Below, piece after piece: positions 38,603-47,032 of a stretch of 64,000 bases of DNA. The notes under the pieces were generated by a model that searched no databases, was not told the DNA's origin, and worked only from the letters and a program-made list of their open reading frames with translations. Position 1 is the first letter of the stretch, and each line of letters begins with the position of its first letter. This DNA comes from an uncultured Bacteroidales bacterium (GTDB lineage: Bacteria; Bacteroidota; Bacteroidia; Bacteroidales; Paludibacteraceae): positions 62,001 through 126,000 of the forward strand of contig CACYZT010000004.1 of assembly GCA_902778935.1 (NCBI GenBank), given 5' to 3'. Made by a program: the position numbers and the translations under genes.

Positions 38603-38675
38603 CGAGAAGTAGCGCAGTTGGTAGCGCACTACGTTCGGGACGTAGGGGTCGGGTGTTCGAGTCACCTCTTCTCGA
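38603..38675 (+). tRNA. tRNA-Pro (anticodon CGG)
   Basis: A complete 73-nt cloverleaf. The 7-bp acceptor stem is CGAGAAG with CTTCTCG, and the D stem is GCGC with GCGC. The anticodon stem CTACG/CGTAG encloses the loop TTCGGGA (anticodon CGG). The variable region is GGGTC, and the T arm is GGGTG-TTCGAGT-CACCT (one G-T pair). The discriminator base is A. The 3' CCA is not encoded (CAA follows). It reads CCG codons. Confidence 0.95.
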
Positions 38676-38676
38676 C

Positions 38677-38704
38677 AAAAGGATGGTCTAATGGGCCATC
38701 CTTT
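38677..38704 (+). terminator. Terminator after tRNA-Pro
   Basis: AAAAGGATGG (38677-38686) pairs with CCATCCTTTT (38695-38704), starting one base after the tRNA end. The T-run is short. Confidence 0.7.
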
Positions 38705-38714
38705 TGAGTAGTAG

Positions 38715-38862
38715 GGACTCGAAACACCCGTGGTCTTATCTCGCTACGCTCGAACGATTATTGCCAAACCGCAATGTTCTTAGCCCTGAAGGGCACGATT
38801 ATTGCCGAGGGCAATGCTCGAGTCACCTCGTCTTAGCCGCAGGGGCACGATTGTTTCTCGAC
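38715..38862. repeat. Hairpin-module repeat with tRNA-Pro fragments
   Basis: Two copies of ACGATTATTGCC followed by a GGCAATG-type arm (38754 onward and 38795 onward), each followed by a CTTAGCC..GGGGCACGATT module (38779 and 38832). Inside are pieces of the tRNA 3' half: an inverted T-arm copy (GACTCGAAACACCCG, 38715-38729), then CTCGAGTCACCTC and, 25 bases later, TTCTCGACAAAA, which are contiguous in the tRNA itself. No gene was seen here. Confidence 0.6.
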
Positions 38863-38891
38863 AAAAAAGACAGCGATGAGCTGTCTTTTTT
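38863..38891. terminator. Bidirectional terminator between tRNA-Pro region and the convergent lipoprotein gene
   Basis: Perfect 12-bp stem AAAAAAGACAGC with GCTGTCTTTTTT around GATGA. It works on both strands; the minus-strand gene ends at 38948. Confidence 0.85.
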
Positions 38892-38947
38892 GATATTTGA
38901 CCTCGTATTGCCTCTTATTTGCCCCTTTGTTGCCCCTTACTTGCTGC

Positions 38948-40051
38948 TTATTCGGCTCTTTCAACCTTACGGCCATCAAGGGTGTACAAACCATCGGTAC
39001 AACTGACGTACATAACGTTGTTTATGAGCGTCAGGTGGGCTTTGGTGTTTACTGTGGGTTGGACGGTCTCTATATCCTGCTGCTTGCGGGTAAACTTAAA
39101 AATAGGCGGGTTACCGTCATCCGCATCGGAGGTGGTATAGAAGGTATTGTCATCCAGCCAGCAGATTGCTTCGCCTTGCCACTCGTAGGTATTGTAGGCT
39201 TTGATGGGTTGCGGTTGGCGCTTAATCGCATCGTCGATACTCTCGCCCTCCTGACGTTCCCAATAGAGAACCCAGCAATAGGAGGCGATGATATTATTAT
39301 GATTCTTAATCAAGATATACTTGCCATCCGGCGATATATCGGCTGCCGTCACAAGATGGAAACCTCTGGAAGGCTTAGAACCGGATCCAAGGTCCGATTT
39401 CACGCCCAGGTCGCATACATATTCAACGGTTACGGTATCCGAGGTATTGTAATCCAAGCGGAAAGGCATCTTGAATACCTGGCATACATCATAATAGACC
39501 TTGGTAATGATATAGATAGTGCTGGTGAGATTATCATACATCAGCGCCTCATTATTATGGCTCTTGCCATCCGGATACTTATAGCGTATATAATTAGGTG
39601 TAACGGTTTGCTCGGGCATAGTGACAGAATCGATGGCGGGCTCTTCAAACCATATGATTCGATAGTCCTTCCGTTGCTCGTCATTATCGCCGAAAGAGCC
39701 GATGAAGAGATAGTTGGTTCCTTCATATACACCACCGGACATATCCTCCCAATCCCAACCGATCGTCTTGGACATTTTCAGTTTGCATGCCCGTTTGGCA
39801 CCTTTCTCATCGGTAGCGATAATGTATTTCTCCGTCTCGTCACTCTGCATCCAGATATAGCCGGGCGTAACACGCGAGCAGGCAATACCCGATACCTCAA
39901 TGATATTCTCTGTAATATCGAGCGTACCACATTGGCGTTTAACCCAGTCCGTATTCCACTCCAGTGTGTCGCCGTTATAAACCAGTTTCGGCGCACCATT
40001 ACAAGCCATTGCGCCAATTAGCAACAAAGCAAAAAACAACCACTTTTTCAT
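38948..40051 (-). CDS. Unrecognised lipoprotein, propeller-like, at the end of the sugar-use locus
   Basis: About 367 residues from the ATG at 40051 (MKKWLFFALLLIGAMAC, lipobox Cys at 17 of this start). The frame extends upstream only into the transporter gene. Repeated short beta segments with Asp/Trp/Gly turns (DWEDMSGGVYEGTNYLFIGS; AADISPDGKYILIKNHNN; GEAICWLDDNTFYTTSD) suggest a beta-propeller like those of NHL- or esterase-type surface proteins. The C-terminal phrase CTDGLYTLDGRKV resembles the tail found on many secreted Bacteroidales proteins. No catalytic residues could be assigned. Confidence 0.7.
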   Translation of the reverse strand: MKKWLFFALLLIGAMACNGAPKLVYNGDTLEWNTDWVKRQCGTLDITENIIEVSGIACSRVTPGYIWMQSDETEKYIIATDEKGAKRACKLKMSKTIGWDWEDMSGGVYEGTNYLFIGSFGDNDEQRKDYRIIWFEEPAIDSVTMPEQTVTPNYIRYKYPDGKSHNNEALMYDNLTSTIYIITKVYYDVCQVFKMPFRLDYNTSDTVTVEYVCDLGVKSDLGSGSKPSRGFHLVTAADISPDGKYILIKNHNNIIASYCWVLYWERQEGESIDDAIKRQPQPIKAYNTYEWQGEAICWLDDNTFYTTSDADDGNPPIFKFTRKQQDIETVQPTVNTKAHLTLINNVMYVSCTDGLYTLDGRKVERAE

Positions 40052-40070
40052 ATTTCTTAATATATATAAA

Positions 40071-40946
40071 TTACTTCGACAACGCGTACATAGCGAAGGC
40101 GGCACAACAGATACCTGCTATCTGGAGCGGCGTCGGGATGACGGAAAGGATAATAAGCGAGAGGAGAACCGTTACCATCGGCGAGAGTCCCTCCATCGGA
40201 GAAACGATAACCGCCTTACCATAGCGATAAGCATAGACGAGCGTCAAGGCGCCAATTGAGTTCAGACTCTGGATACCGAAGCATTTCAGGCTCTTGGTTG
40301 TTACCTCTGCGCCGGCAAAGAAAGCCGCAGCGTCACCGCTCATATAATAAGCAATAGGCGCGAGAACGACAGCCGAGATAGCCATCCATACGAAGATCGA
40401 CTCTGCGTCCATGGAATTGTTAGCAAACTTCATGAAGAAGCCCTGAATACCCCAAGCGAAGAGCACCAAAACCGCCAAAATAATCCACAGGAATCCGCTA
40501 ACCGGTCCTTGATCTCCGCCGGTCTGGATAGAGAGCAACAGAATAGCCGCGAGAGCGACTACGATACCTGCTATCTGCCAGTTGTTGGCTTTCTCATGCA
40601 GGAACAAGGCAGCCAAGGTGATGACAATCACCGGAGACATGGAGATGAAGGGGAAGATGATATAAGCAGGACCAATAGAAAGCGCCTTAAAGAGCACTAA
40701 CTGTCCACCTGCGCCCAAGAGGCCGACCGTGCAGCCCAAGAGGGCAGATTTCCAATCGGTCATAAACTTCCCTTTGTTGATAACCAGCGCCACAATCGCA
40801 CACGGAATCATCGATGCAGCCCAAAGGATGTACACTACCGTCTCGGGAATACCATCCCGATCCATCTGAAGGTCCGAAAACGCTCCCCAAATACCCCACG
40901 TAACGATGGTGATGAGGATAAACAGCAACCAAAGTTTGTCTTTCAT
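40071..40946 (-). CDS. EamA/DMT-type inner-membrane transporter
   Basis: A 291-residue protein with ten predicted helices in two EamA-like repeats. The first opens with LLFILITIVTWGIWGAFSDL, and the second with WIILAVLVLFAWGIQGFFMKFA. The SPMEGLSPMVTVLLSLIILS stretch ends the second repeat in the family manner. Such carriers move small metabolites or sugars. It lies between the GH31 gene and the propeller-like lipoprotein, so uptake of a sugar released by this locus is a reasonable inference. Confidence 0.88.
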   Translation of the reverse strand: MKDKLWLLFILITIVTWGIWGAFSDLQMDRDGIPETVVYILWAASMIPCAIVALVINKGKFMTDWKSALLGCTVGLLGAGGQLVLFKALSIGPAYIIFPFISMSPVIVITLAALFLHEKANNWQIAGIVVALAAILLLSIQTGGDQGPVSGFLWIILAVLVLFAWGIQGFFMKFANNSMDAESIFVWMAISAVVLAPIAYYMSGDAAAFFAGAEVTTKSLKCFGIQSLNSIGALTLVYAYRYGKAVIVSPMEGLSPMVTVLLSLIILSVIPTPLQIAGICCAAFAMYALSK

Positions 40947-40952
40947 AAAGCT

Positions 40953-40990
40953 ATTTACGATTTAAACATTTACAATTTACAATTTACCAT
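40953..40990 (-). repeat. AAATTGT/AAATCGT microrepeat before the EamA gene
   Basis: On the minus strand the spacer after GH31 reads AAATGGTAAATTGTAAATTG, TAAATG, TTTAAATCGTAAA before the EamA ATG. It is a decayed version of the AAATCGT spacer repeat. Confidence 0.5.
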
Positions 40991-41006
40991 TTATTTGGTC
41001 ATTGAG

Positions 41007-42584
41007 CTATTTGATTTTCTCGAAGTACGGGAGGCGCTCCAAAGGAACGGAGATTTTGTAGGTCTTGCCGCCTTTGTAGCGTTTGCCGAGGTCATCGCGC
41101 CAAGTGCCTTTAGGCAGGCGAACCTCACGCTCGAGACGATTGTCCACCACCGGAGCTACCAGATATTTGTCACCCAGCATGAACTGGTCTTTGACATTCT
41201 CAAAGCCCTGATGCGGGAACTGATATTCCATGAGTCGCACGATAGGTTCGCCCGTCTTAGCAGCCTGGTGGGCATAGCGCATGATATAGGGTCCGAACTG
41301 AGCATGAAGCTTCGCCATGCGCCGGACGATAGCGAGGTTGTCTTTGGAAAGAATACGCCAAGGTGCTACGGAAAACTGCATCATCGGCATGAGGGCATGT
41401 ACCTGCGCCGAGCGAACGATAAGCACCTGGTCAAAGGCATTCTCATCGATATCCAGGAAGGCCGCGAACTGACCTCCGCCCACCATATCGGGGCAAGCGT
41501 AGGCATATCCGAGCAGACCGGCTACGCACATCTGCGGAATGAGTTGGCGCACAGCATCCCAACTATAGTCCTTATCACCCAGACGCTGAACGAGGGGCTG
41601 ACCGCCCATCTTCCAGCACGCGCGGTACTCATTGAAGGGGAAAGAGAGACCTATCTTCGCCCACGAGGTAGTATGGTCCACGGTGGTAGCCGACTGATCG
41701 TACGACAGATAGGGCGCGGAGGCATAGCAGTTGTTATCGCCGGCATCGAACTTAAAGCCGTCAATACCATATTGTTTTTGCGCATTGCGCAGCACTTGCA
41801 CGAAATGGTCCGCCGCAGCGGGGTTGGTCAGGTCATAGCAAGCGGAGTAGCCATTCCACCAATTGAGGATAGCCGTTCCGCCATTGGGATTGCGGAGCAG
41901 ATAACCTTTGGCTTCCAGTTCACGGAACTCCGGCGAGTCAGGGCTGACGAAGGGACAAATCCACACCATGACCTTGAAGCCCAGCGCATGGAGTTCGTCT
42001 ATCATGCCTTTGGCATCAGGGAAACGCTCTGCCTTGAACTCAAAATTGCCGTAATAGCGCTGCCAGTTATCATCAATCATGAGCACACCGGCGGGGAAGC
42101 CATTATCCACCACGGCATGGGCATAACGCAGGATATCCGCCTGGTTCTGATTATACATCAGTTCAATCCAGGTGTTGTACTGCGGCATGGTGAAGAAGAG
42201 CGTGTCGGGCAGTTGTCCGTTAGCGGGGAAATATTTCGCCTGTGCGGCTAAATAAGCATCGCGAAGGGTGTTACCTGCTTTGACTGTCTCCATCGCCACA
42301 GAGGGCTTAATTTCGCCATTAACGGCCTCGAAACGGAATGCCCCGTCGCTCCACATATACTGCCCGTCCGAAGAGAGGAAGAGCGGTACGAGTTGGTTAT
42401 TGGCATCCTGAGTCGAAAGGTCAAAGACAGAAAGATTGGTATAAGGCTGCTCATGACCAAGGCCTACGGCTGCGCCCCACCAAGTCTCAGCAGAAATGGC
42501 AAATGGAGAATGGAAAATGGAAAATGCCAACAGACACAAAAGATTGACGATTGGACGATTTACGATGTACGATTTATTTACCAT
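41007..42584 (-). CDS. Glycoside hydrolase family 31 enzyme, possibly alpha-galactosidase-type
   Basis: A 525-residue secreted retaining glycosidase. The TIM barrel holds the nucleophile Asp280 in GIDGFKFDAGD and the likely acid/base Asp366 in CPDMVGGG, both standard GH31 positions. The run GVLMIDDNWQRYYGNFEF with ALGFKVMVWICPFVSPDSP and WWNGYSACYDLTNPAA recalls the MYORG-like branch of GH31, whose studied member acts on alpha-galactosides; this is recollection, not a search. The signal peptide (LLCLLAFSIFHSPFAISA) and the residues before it are coded by spacer-type microrepeats, and no other Met is available. Confidence 0.87.
   Translation of the reverse strand: MVNKSYIVNRPIVNLLCLLAFSIFHSPFAISAETWWGAAVGLGHEQPYTNLSVFDLSTQDANNQLVPLFLSSDGQYMWSDGAFRFEAVNGEIKPSVAMETVKAGNTLRDAYLAAQAKYFPANGQLPDTLFFTMPQYNTWIELMYNQNQADILRYAHAVVDNGFPAGVLMIDDNWQRYYGNFEFKAERFPDAKGMIDELHALGFKVMVWICPFVSPDSPEFRELEAKGYLLRNPNGGTAILNWWNGYSACYDLTNPAAADHFVQVLRNAQKQYGIDGFKFDAGDNNCYASAPYLSYDQSATTVDHTTSWAKIGLSFPFNEYRACWKMGGQPLVQRLGDKDYSWDAVRQLIPQMCVAGLLGYAYACPDMVGGGQFAAFLDIDENAFDQVLIVRSAQVHALMPMMQFSVAPWRILSKDNLAIVRRMAKLHAQFGPYIMRYAHQAAKTGEPIVRLMEYQFPHQGFENVKDQFMLGDKYLVAPVVDNRLEREVRLPKGTWRDDLGKRYKGGKTYKISVPLERLPYFEKIK
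42545..42584 (-). repeat. AAATCGT repeat forming the first codons of the GH31 gene
   Basis: On the minus strand the first 17 or so codons read ATGGTAAATAAATCG, TACATCG, TAAATCG, TCCAATCG, TCAATC. This is the spacer repeat seen at 8580, 32186 and 34689, here translated as MVNKSYIVNRPIVN. Confidence 0.65.
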
Positions 42585-42610
42585 TCGGACATTTTATTAG
42601 GTTATTAAGA

Positions 42611-42675
42611 AAATAAACATAGATAAACCCTTTTAAATGCTTTAAAGCTTTTAAAAGCCATAAACCTAAATATAT
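42611..42675. repeat. ATAAACATAAATAAA-bracketed palindromic spacer, copy 1
   Basis: AAATAAACATAGATAAAC (42611-42628) and a second degenerate copy (ATAAACCTAAATA, 42660-42672) flank palindromes GCTTTAAAGC and GCTTTTAAAAGC. It lies between the DUF4832 and GH31 genes. Confidence 0.5.
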
Positions 42676-42704
42676 TATCTTAGCTGTGTTACTCCTGTTT
42701 CCTG

Positions 42705-44093
42705 TTATTGTATAGTAACGTTAGCGATGAAGTTATAGCCGGTTGCTTCGTCCCATACGTTTTCGTTAGCAAGACGGATGGAGAAACGGGGGTCATCATG
42801 GATGGACTCATACGGGTCCGGGAGATTAAGATAGAGCTTGTAGCTGCCCGGAGTCATATCCGTAAGGGTGCAGGCCAAGGTAAATTTGCTGGTCTCACCG
42901 GGCATCCAGAAACGCGGGTCTTCGGTTTGCGGGAATACATATTCCGCGCCCGTCTCGGCATTGACGAAGATGAGTTCTACATCGCGCTTATTCATCGGGG
43001 CTGCAAAACCACGGTTATTCATCACACAATAGGCCTCGAATGTTTTTCCAACCTTCGGATTCGAAGTGAGAACCACTTTCTCGAGTGCGAGACGATAGCC
43101 GAGGCGGCACAGCATAGTGTCCATCGTACCATCCTGACGCCACATGGTCGTCACCTCCTCGCGGTAGTCACGGTTGATATATGTCCAGTGGAATTTAGCC
43201 ATCTCCTCAAGAGCATTCTTGCCATTGGATTGAGAAGCCTTTTCACAAGTTTCTCCACCCATAAACGTATATTTGGAGTCTTCAGCCCAGAATTCACGGC
43301 TTGCAGGACCACTATACGTTCCTACATCATTAGAGGAAGAAACAAAGCAATCATTATGCGCACATATACGGGATTTGAAAGAACCATTATGTGCTTCAGT
43401 AGCAGTTATCGGCGAAGAAGTAGAATCACCGCGCATTTTCAAATAACGCATTTTGAACATAGGTGTACGGAGCGCTACTTGACGTGACTCGGGAACTGCA
43501 CGCAGCATGTGCTCCAATACTTCCCATCGAGGCTCGAAATCTTCGTCTTTAGACGGATTCATTCGATAATAGGAAACATAATACCACTCACCCCAGGAGC
43601 CGAGCCATCCGCATTGAACGCACGCAATCACATCAGCATGCTTTTGCAGATAGGGTGCAATTTGGTCTATATGCTTGTGAATCCACTCCGGGGTAGCATT
43701 CCAAGGAGTATCTTTCGTATCCATACTGGATTTATAGGAGAAGCGTAGTACGGCTTTAGCGCCGCCTTCGCGTAGAGCATTCATATTTTTTTCAAAGCGA
43801 TCCAAGAACTCTTGGGGTATATCGGACTCCATATAATCGGTTAGATAATAGGAGTGCAGATAAAGCGTCATTTTTGCGACCGAGTTACGATTATAGTTAA
43901 TGACTGCAACATTCGCATGTGAACTCAGGTCGGCAGAGGTATAGTATGATTGTGCATACACACCCCTCTCGGGGTTTGCAAAAATCTCGTTTGATTCGGT
44001 GAACAGAATTGTGTCGCCTTTGGGTTCAGGATTATTGGGATTACATGCTGCGGACAGCAAGGCAACAAGTACTATAGGCAGAAGATGTTTCAT
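42705..44093 (-). CDS. DUF4874/DUF4832 lipoprotein
   Basis: A 462-residue lipoprotein (lipobox LLSAAC, Cys17). Residues 30-190 match the DUF4874 pattern (FANPERGVYAQSYYTSADLS; AVLRFSYKSSMDTKDTPWNA; WLGSWGEWYYV), and 200-460 match DUF4832 (ESRQVALRTPMFKMRYL; YINRDYREEVTTMWRQDG; MNNRGFAAPMNKRDVELIFV; TPGSYKLYLNLPDP). The N-terminal part resembles a (beta/alpha)8 glycosidase barrel, and the C-terminal part a beta-sandwich. Activity is not established for these families. The ATG is only about 10 bases after the T-run of a strong hairpin, so expression probably needs read-through from susCD. Confidence 0.85.
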   Translation of the reverse strand: MKHLLPIVLVALLSAACNPNNPEPKGDTILFTESNEIFANPERGVYAQSYYTSADLSSHANVAVINYNRNSVAKMTLYLHSYYLTDYMESDIPQEFLDRFEKNMNALREGGAKAVLRFSYKSSMDTKDTPWNATPEWIHKHIDQIAPYLQKHADVIACVQCGWLGSWGEWYYVSYYRMNPSKDEDFEPRWEVLEHMLRAVPESRQVALRTPMFKMRYLKMRGDSTSSPITATEAHNGSFKSRICAHNDCFVSSSNDVGTYSGPASREFWAEDSKYTFMGGETCEKASQSNGKNALEEMAKFHWTYINRDYREEVTTMWRQDGTMDTMLCRLGYRLALEKVVLTSNPKVGKTFEAYCVMNNRGFAAPMNKRDVELIFVNAETGAEYVFPQTEDPRFWMPGETSKFTLACTLTDMTPGSYKLYLNLPDPYESIHDDPRFSIRLANENVWDEATGYNFIANVTIQ

Positions 44094-44102
44094 ATCAAAA
44101 AA

Positions 44103-44152
44103 GGGATAAAAAACGGTACCGGTGTGGGGCGGTGTGCCACCACACCGGCACC
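44103..44152 (-). terminator. Hairpin and T-run after the SusCD surface-protein genes
   Basis: On the minus strand GGTGCCGGTGTGG (44152-44140) pairs with CCACACCGGTACC (44127-44115, one G-T pair), followed by GTTTTTTATC. It lies 60 bases after the Ig-fold lipoprotein stop and just before the DUF4832 ATG. It is either a partial terminator or a stabilising hairpin. Confidence 0.82.
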
Positions 44153-44211
44153 TTCAATCAACATTGATTAAGCTTAATTTGTTGTTTGTTAAAACTAACT
44201 AATTCCGGAAA

Positions 44212-45168
44212 TTACTTGTTAATTTTAACTTGCAGTTTAACAGTGTGACCTGTCGGGTTTTCGTCTGTCGGAGATACCAACGGAAGAATACCAACAGATT
44301 CCCAAGATTGCTGAATGTCGAAACCAATGCCAAATTCGCTTTCATTCCATCCTACAAGCGTCGGAATCAACTCGCGCAACATTTTGAGCTCTACATATTT
44401 ACCTGCTACATGCTGAGTCTGAACGAACGGAGCAGCAGGAACGAGCTCCTCGCCCCAGCCCCATCCGGTACCGCCAATCTCACCGGTCCAAGGAACTACA
44501 ACAGGGTTGTAATCACAAGCTTCGCCAGTGCCACTACCCTCTTCGCCTGCATAGAAGAAACCTTCCATCATAATGTCTACGTTTGCATCATTCCACTGGT
44601 CACCATAACCACCGGTAGCATCGCTGTTGTCGGTATTCAGATAAACATGGAACGGAACCGATTCATGATTGGGAACTTCCTCAGGGTCATACTCAACGAG
44701 AATGTTGATGTACAACTCATCAGCGTAAACAGCTGCACCCTTGAGGGCGAGATAATTAGCATCTTGCGGACACTCGCAGGAAGCAACTTTCTCAGCAGGA
44801 AGTGCCTTCCAATCCTCAATGCTGTTATCCGTAACACTGATTCCTTGAGTCGGAGGAGGAGTTATACCACCGTCCTTAACAGTTACCTTGCAGGTAGCCA
44901 TAGCATTGTTCTTAACTGCTTTAGCAGTAATAGTAGCCTCGCCTTTAGCAACACCGATTACAAGACCTTTGTCGCTAACAGAAGCGATAGTAGCATCGCT
45001 GGAAGACCAAGTAACTTCCATGTTGGCAGTCAGCTGGTAGTCAGCAGCAACAGCTACCTCAATTTCAGTCGCATTGAGTTTCAGCGGCTCTTCAGGATCC
45101 TTTTTGTTGTTACATGCCACTAATGTCAGCGCTGCAAGCGCTACAGCAAAAAATTTGTTTGCTTTCAT
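44212..45168 (-). CDS. Surface glycan-binding-type lipoprotein with BIG2 domain
   Basis: A 318-residue lipoprotein (lipobox LTLVAC, Cys19). Residues 30-98 are a bacterial Ig-like group 2 domain (LNATEIEVAVAADYQLTA; WSSSDATIASVSDKGLVIGV). After a Pro-rich linker (GGITPPPTQG), residues 110-318 form a Trp-rich beta-sandwich (YINILVEYDPEEVPNHESVPF; GWGWGEELVPAAPFVQTQ). The position directly after SusD is where PULs encode extra glycan-binding lipoproteins, so carbohydrate binding on the cell surface is likely. The ligand is unknown. Confidence 0.8.
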   Translation of the reverse strand: MKANKFFAVALAALTLVACNNKKDPEEPLKLNATEIEVAVAADYQLTANMEVTWSSSDATIASVSDKGLVIGVAKGEATITAKAVKNNAMATCKVTVKDGGITPPPTQGISVTDNSIEDWKALPAEKVASCECPQDANYLALKGAAVYADELYINILVEYDPEEVPNHESVPFHVYLNTDNSDATGGYGDQWNDANVDIMMEGFFYAGEEGSGTGEACDYNPVVVPWTGEIGGTGWGWGEELVPAAPFVQTQHVAGKYVELKMLRELIPTLVGWNESEFGIGFDIQQSWESVGILPLVSPTDENPTGHTVKLQVKINK

Positions 45169-45236
45169 AATGTTTGTGTTTTTTAAATTGGTTAATAAAT
45201 AATGTTGATTGTTTTCTTTTTATTTAATCCGACCAA

Positions 45237-46985
45237 TTAATAGCCGGTGTTTTGCTGAATACCGCTAACGGTCCATTCGTTATTCGGAATAGGATAAACG
45301 ATATGCGGTTCCTGATCCCATTTATGCACTTTCCAGAAGTGTGCACCAGGGTAGCGGCGATCCATATCCTGTTTGTTACGATATACATCGAATACACGGT
45401 GTCCTTCGAAAGCCAACTCCAGACGTCGCTCGTCGAGCACGACATCAAGTACGTTGTCATAGCCATGCATTTTAGTACCCATTTCGAACATACCCTCTGC
45501 AGGAATGCCAGCACGAGTACGGATACTATTAACATCTGCCAGAGCTTCTGCATTCTTTCCTTGGTGAGCATAAGCCTCAGCACGGTTCAGAATAACCTCA
45601 GCCCAACGGCAAACCACCGGCGAAGAAAGCATCGGGCTGCCATCTTGGTAACTAAACTTTGTCACGAAAATCATCGGATAACTGAAACCAGTACGGAGGA
45701 CCATCTCCGGTGCCACGCGGCAAAGCAAATCGCTTGCGATACCTTCCCCAACATTGATATGATACTCGAAGTACTCGCCAGCAGGATCTGCTTCGCCTTT
45801 ACCGTTCACCTTGCGTTTCTCAATAGGAGTAACTACACCACCTATCTTACAAGTATAGTTACCAGCACCATCATCCGTCACTTTTGCCTTCAGGAGCACA
45901 CTACCCTGCTCCGGACCAATAGAAGCCGGATCTGGATAATATACATAGGTATCAGACGAATTAGCTTTGTACTGCGGTCTCAAGAACGCCGTGTAGCGGA
46001 TATCCGACGGATAGCGCTCGTATAGGTACATCAGTGGGTTAGAAGGATAAATCTCTCCCCATCCGATACCATCCTTGAGGAACATCGAGCCAATAGAAGA
46101 CTGACCGCGGTCATCTGTTGTCTCATGCGCAATACAGAAGAGTGTCTCTTTAGAAGTCTTTGCATTGATGAAATAGTTTGCCAAGTCAGCATCCAATTTG
46201 GAAGCGGGGGCAGCACCGTTGAGCGCCTCATCAACGACTGCGACGCAATCGTCCCATTTCTCCATATAGAGATATACACGACTGAGCAGACCAAGTGCAG
46301 CTTCTTTACTCGGATAACCGGCATTGCCGCGGCTCTTACCCATCAAGTCAGCAGCCTTGCGGAAGTCTTTGGCGATTTGCTCATATACCTCGCCAACCGA
46401 ATTACGTTTAGTCTCGCTAGTGCTGGTACTGGTACGGAGAGGTATACCCAGGTTATCCTGTCCATGCGTATAAGGTTTCGCATACAATGTTACCAAGTGC
46501 AGGTGCATCAAAGCACGGGTAAAGTATGCCTCACCAAGCAACTGATTGCTCTCTGGTTTGCCTTGTTTCTCTAATGTCTCTATGACTTGGTTAGTCATAA
46601 AAATGATTTTATAACCTACCATCCAAAGCGTACCTACATTCTTCAGACCATCGTTCATCGTGTAGGTAGTAGCCTCATAGAGTGGGTCCGTGGTATGCGC
46701 GGAAAGACAGATATTATCTCCCGGGAACTCCGCCATCTGGAAGTAGTGGCGGCAATAGGTGTTACCATCTTCATATCCCAAGAACTCCACATTGTCCTTC
46801 ATCAGCGCATAGCATGCATTCATGATATACTCTGCGCCTTTGGAATCTTGCAGCAGCAAGTCGCTATTCATCTCATCCGAGGGGAAGTAGTCGAGATTGC
46901 AACTGCTGAAACCGAGCATCATAACCATGTACAAAGGTAAAATGTACCATGTACGAAGGGTTTTATTAACAATATTCGTTTTCAT
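45237..46985 (-). CDS. SusD/RagB-family surface glycan-binding lipoprotein
   Basis: Lid protein for the SusC transporter, about 582 residues from the ATG at 46985 (MKTNIVNKTLRTWY). The frame begins nine codons earlier, in the spacer. The lipobox is MLGFSSC. The SusD fold is indicated by the N-terminal NLDYFPSDEMNSD, the TPR-like helices (GEAYFTRALMHLHLVTLYAKPY), and the C-terminal RWAEVILNRAEAYAHQGKNAEALADVNSIRTRAGIP region (about 490-525). The ending RRLELAFEGHRVFDVYR is also typical. It starts 47 bases after susC. Confidence 0.95.
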   Translation of the reverse strand: MKTNIVNKTLRTWYILPLYMVMMLGFSSCNLDYFPSDEMNSDLLLQDSKGAEYIMNACYALMKDNVEFLGYEDGNTYCRHYFQMAEFPGDNICLSAHTTDPLYEATTYTMNDGLKNVGTLWMVGYKIIFMTNQVIETLEKQGKPESNQLLGEAYFTRALMHLHLVTLYAKPYTHGQDNLGIPLRTSTSTSETKRNSVGEVYEQIAKDFRKAADLMGKSRGNAGYPSKEAALGLLSRVYLYMEKWDDCVAVVDEALNGAAPASKLDADLANYFINAKTSKETLFCIAHETTDDRGQSSIGSMFLKDGIGWGEIYPSNPLMYLYERYPSDIRYTAFLRPQYKANSSDTYVYYPDPASIGPEQGSVLLKAKVTDDGAGNYTCKIGGVVTPIEKRKVNGKGEADPAGEYFEYHINVGEGIASDLLCRVAPEMVLRTGFSYPMIFVTKFSYQDGSPMLSSPVVCRWAEVILNRAEAYAHQGKNAEALADVNSIRTRAGIPAEGMFEMGTKMHGYDNVLDVVLDERRLELAFEGHRVFDVYRNKQDMDRRYPGAHFWKVHKWDQEPHIVYPIPNNEWTVSGIQQNTGY

Positions 46986-47032
46986 AATCTTCGAATTATT
47001 TATGTTATACATTACACTTTACACATTACACA

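Noticed and set aside
38603..38891. tRNA-Pro with duplicated 3' fragments considered as an att site of an integrated element
   Set aside because: No integrase or element-type genes lie between or near the copies, and the fragments are under 150 bases apart and scrambled.
40995..42251. A 418-codon frame antisense to the GH31 gene
   Set aside because: The GH31 active-site motifs are clear on the other strand and the frame has no promoter.
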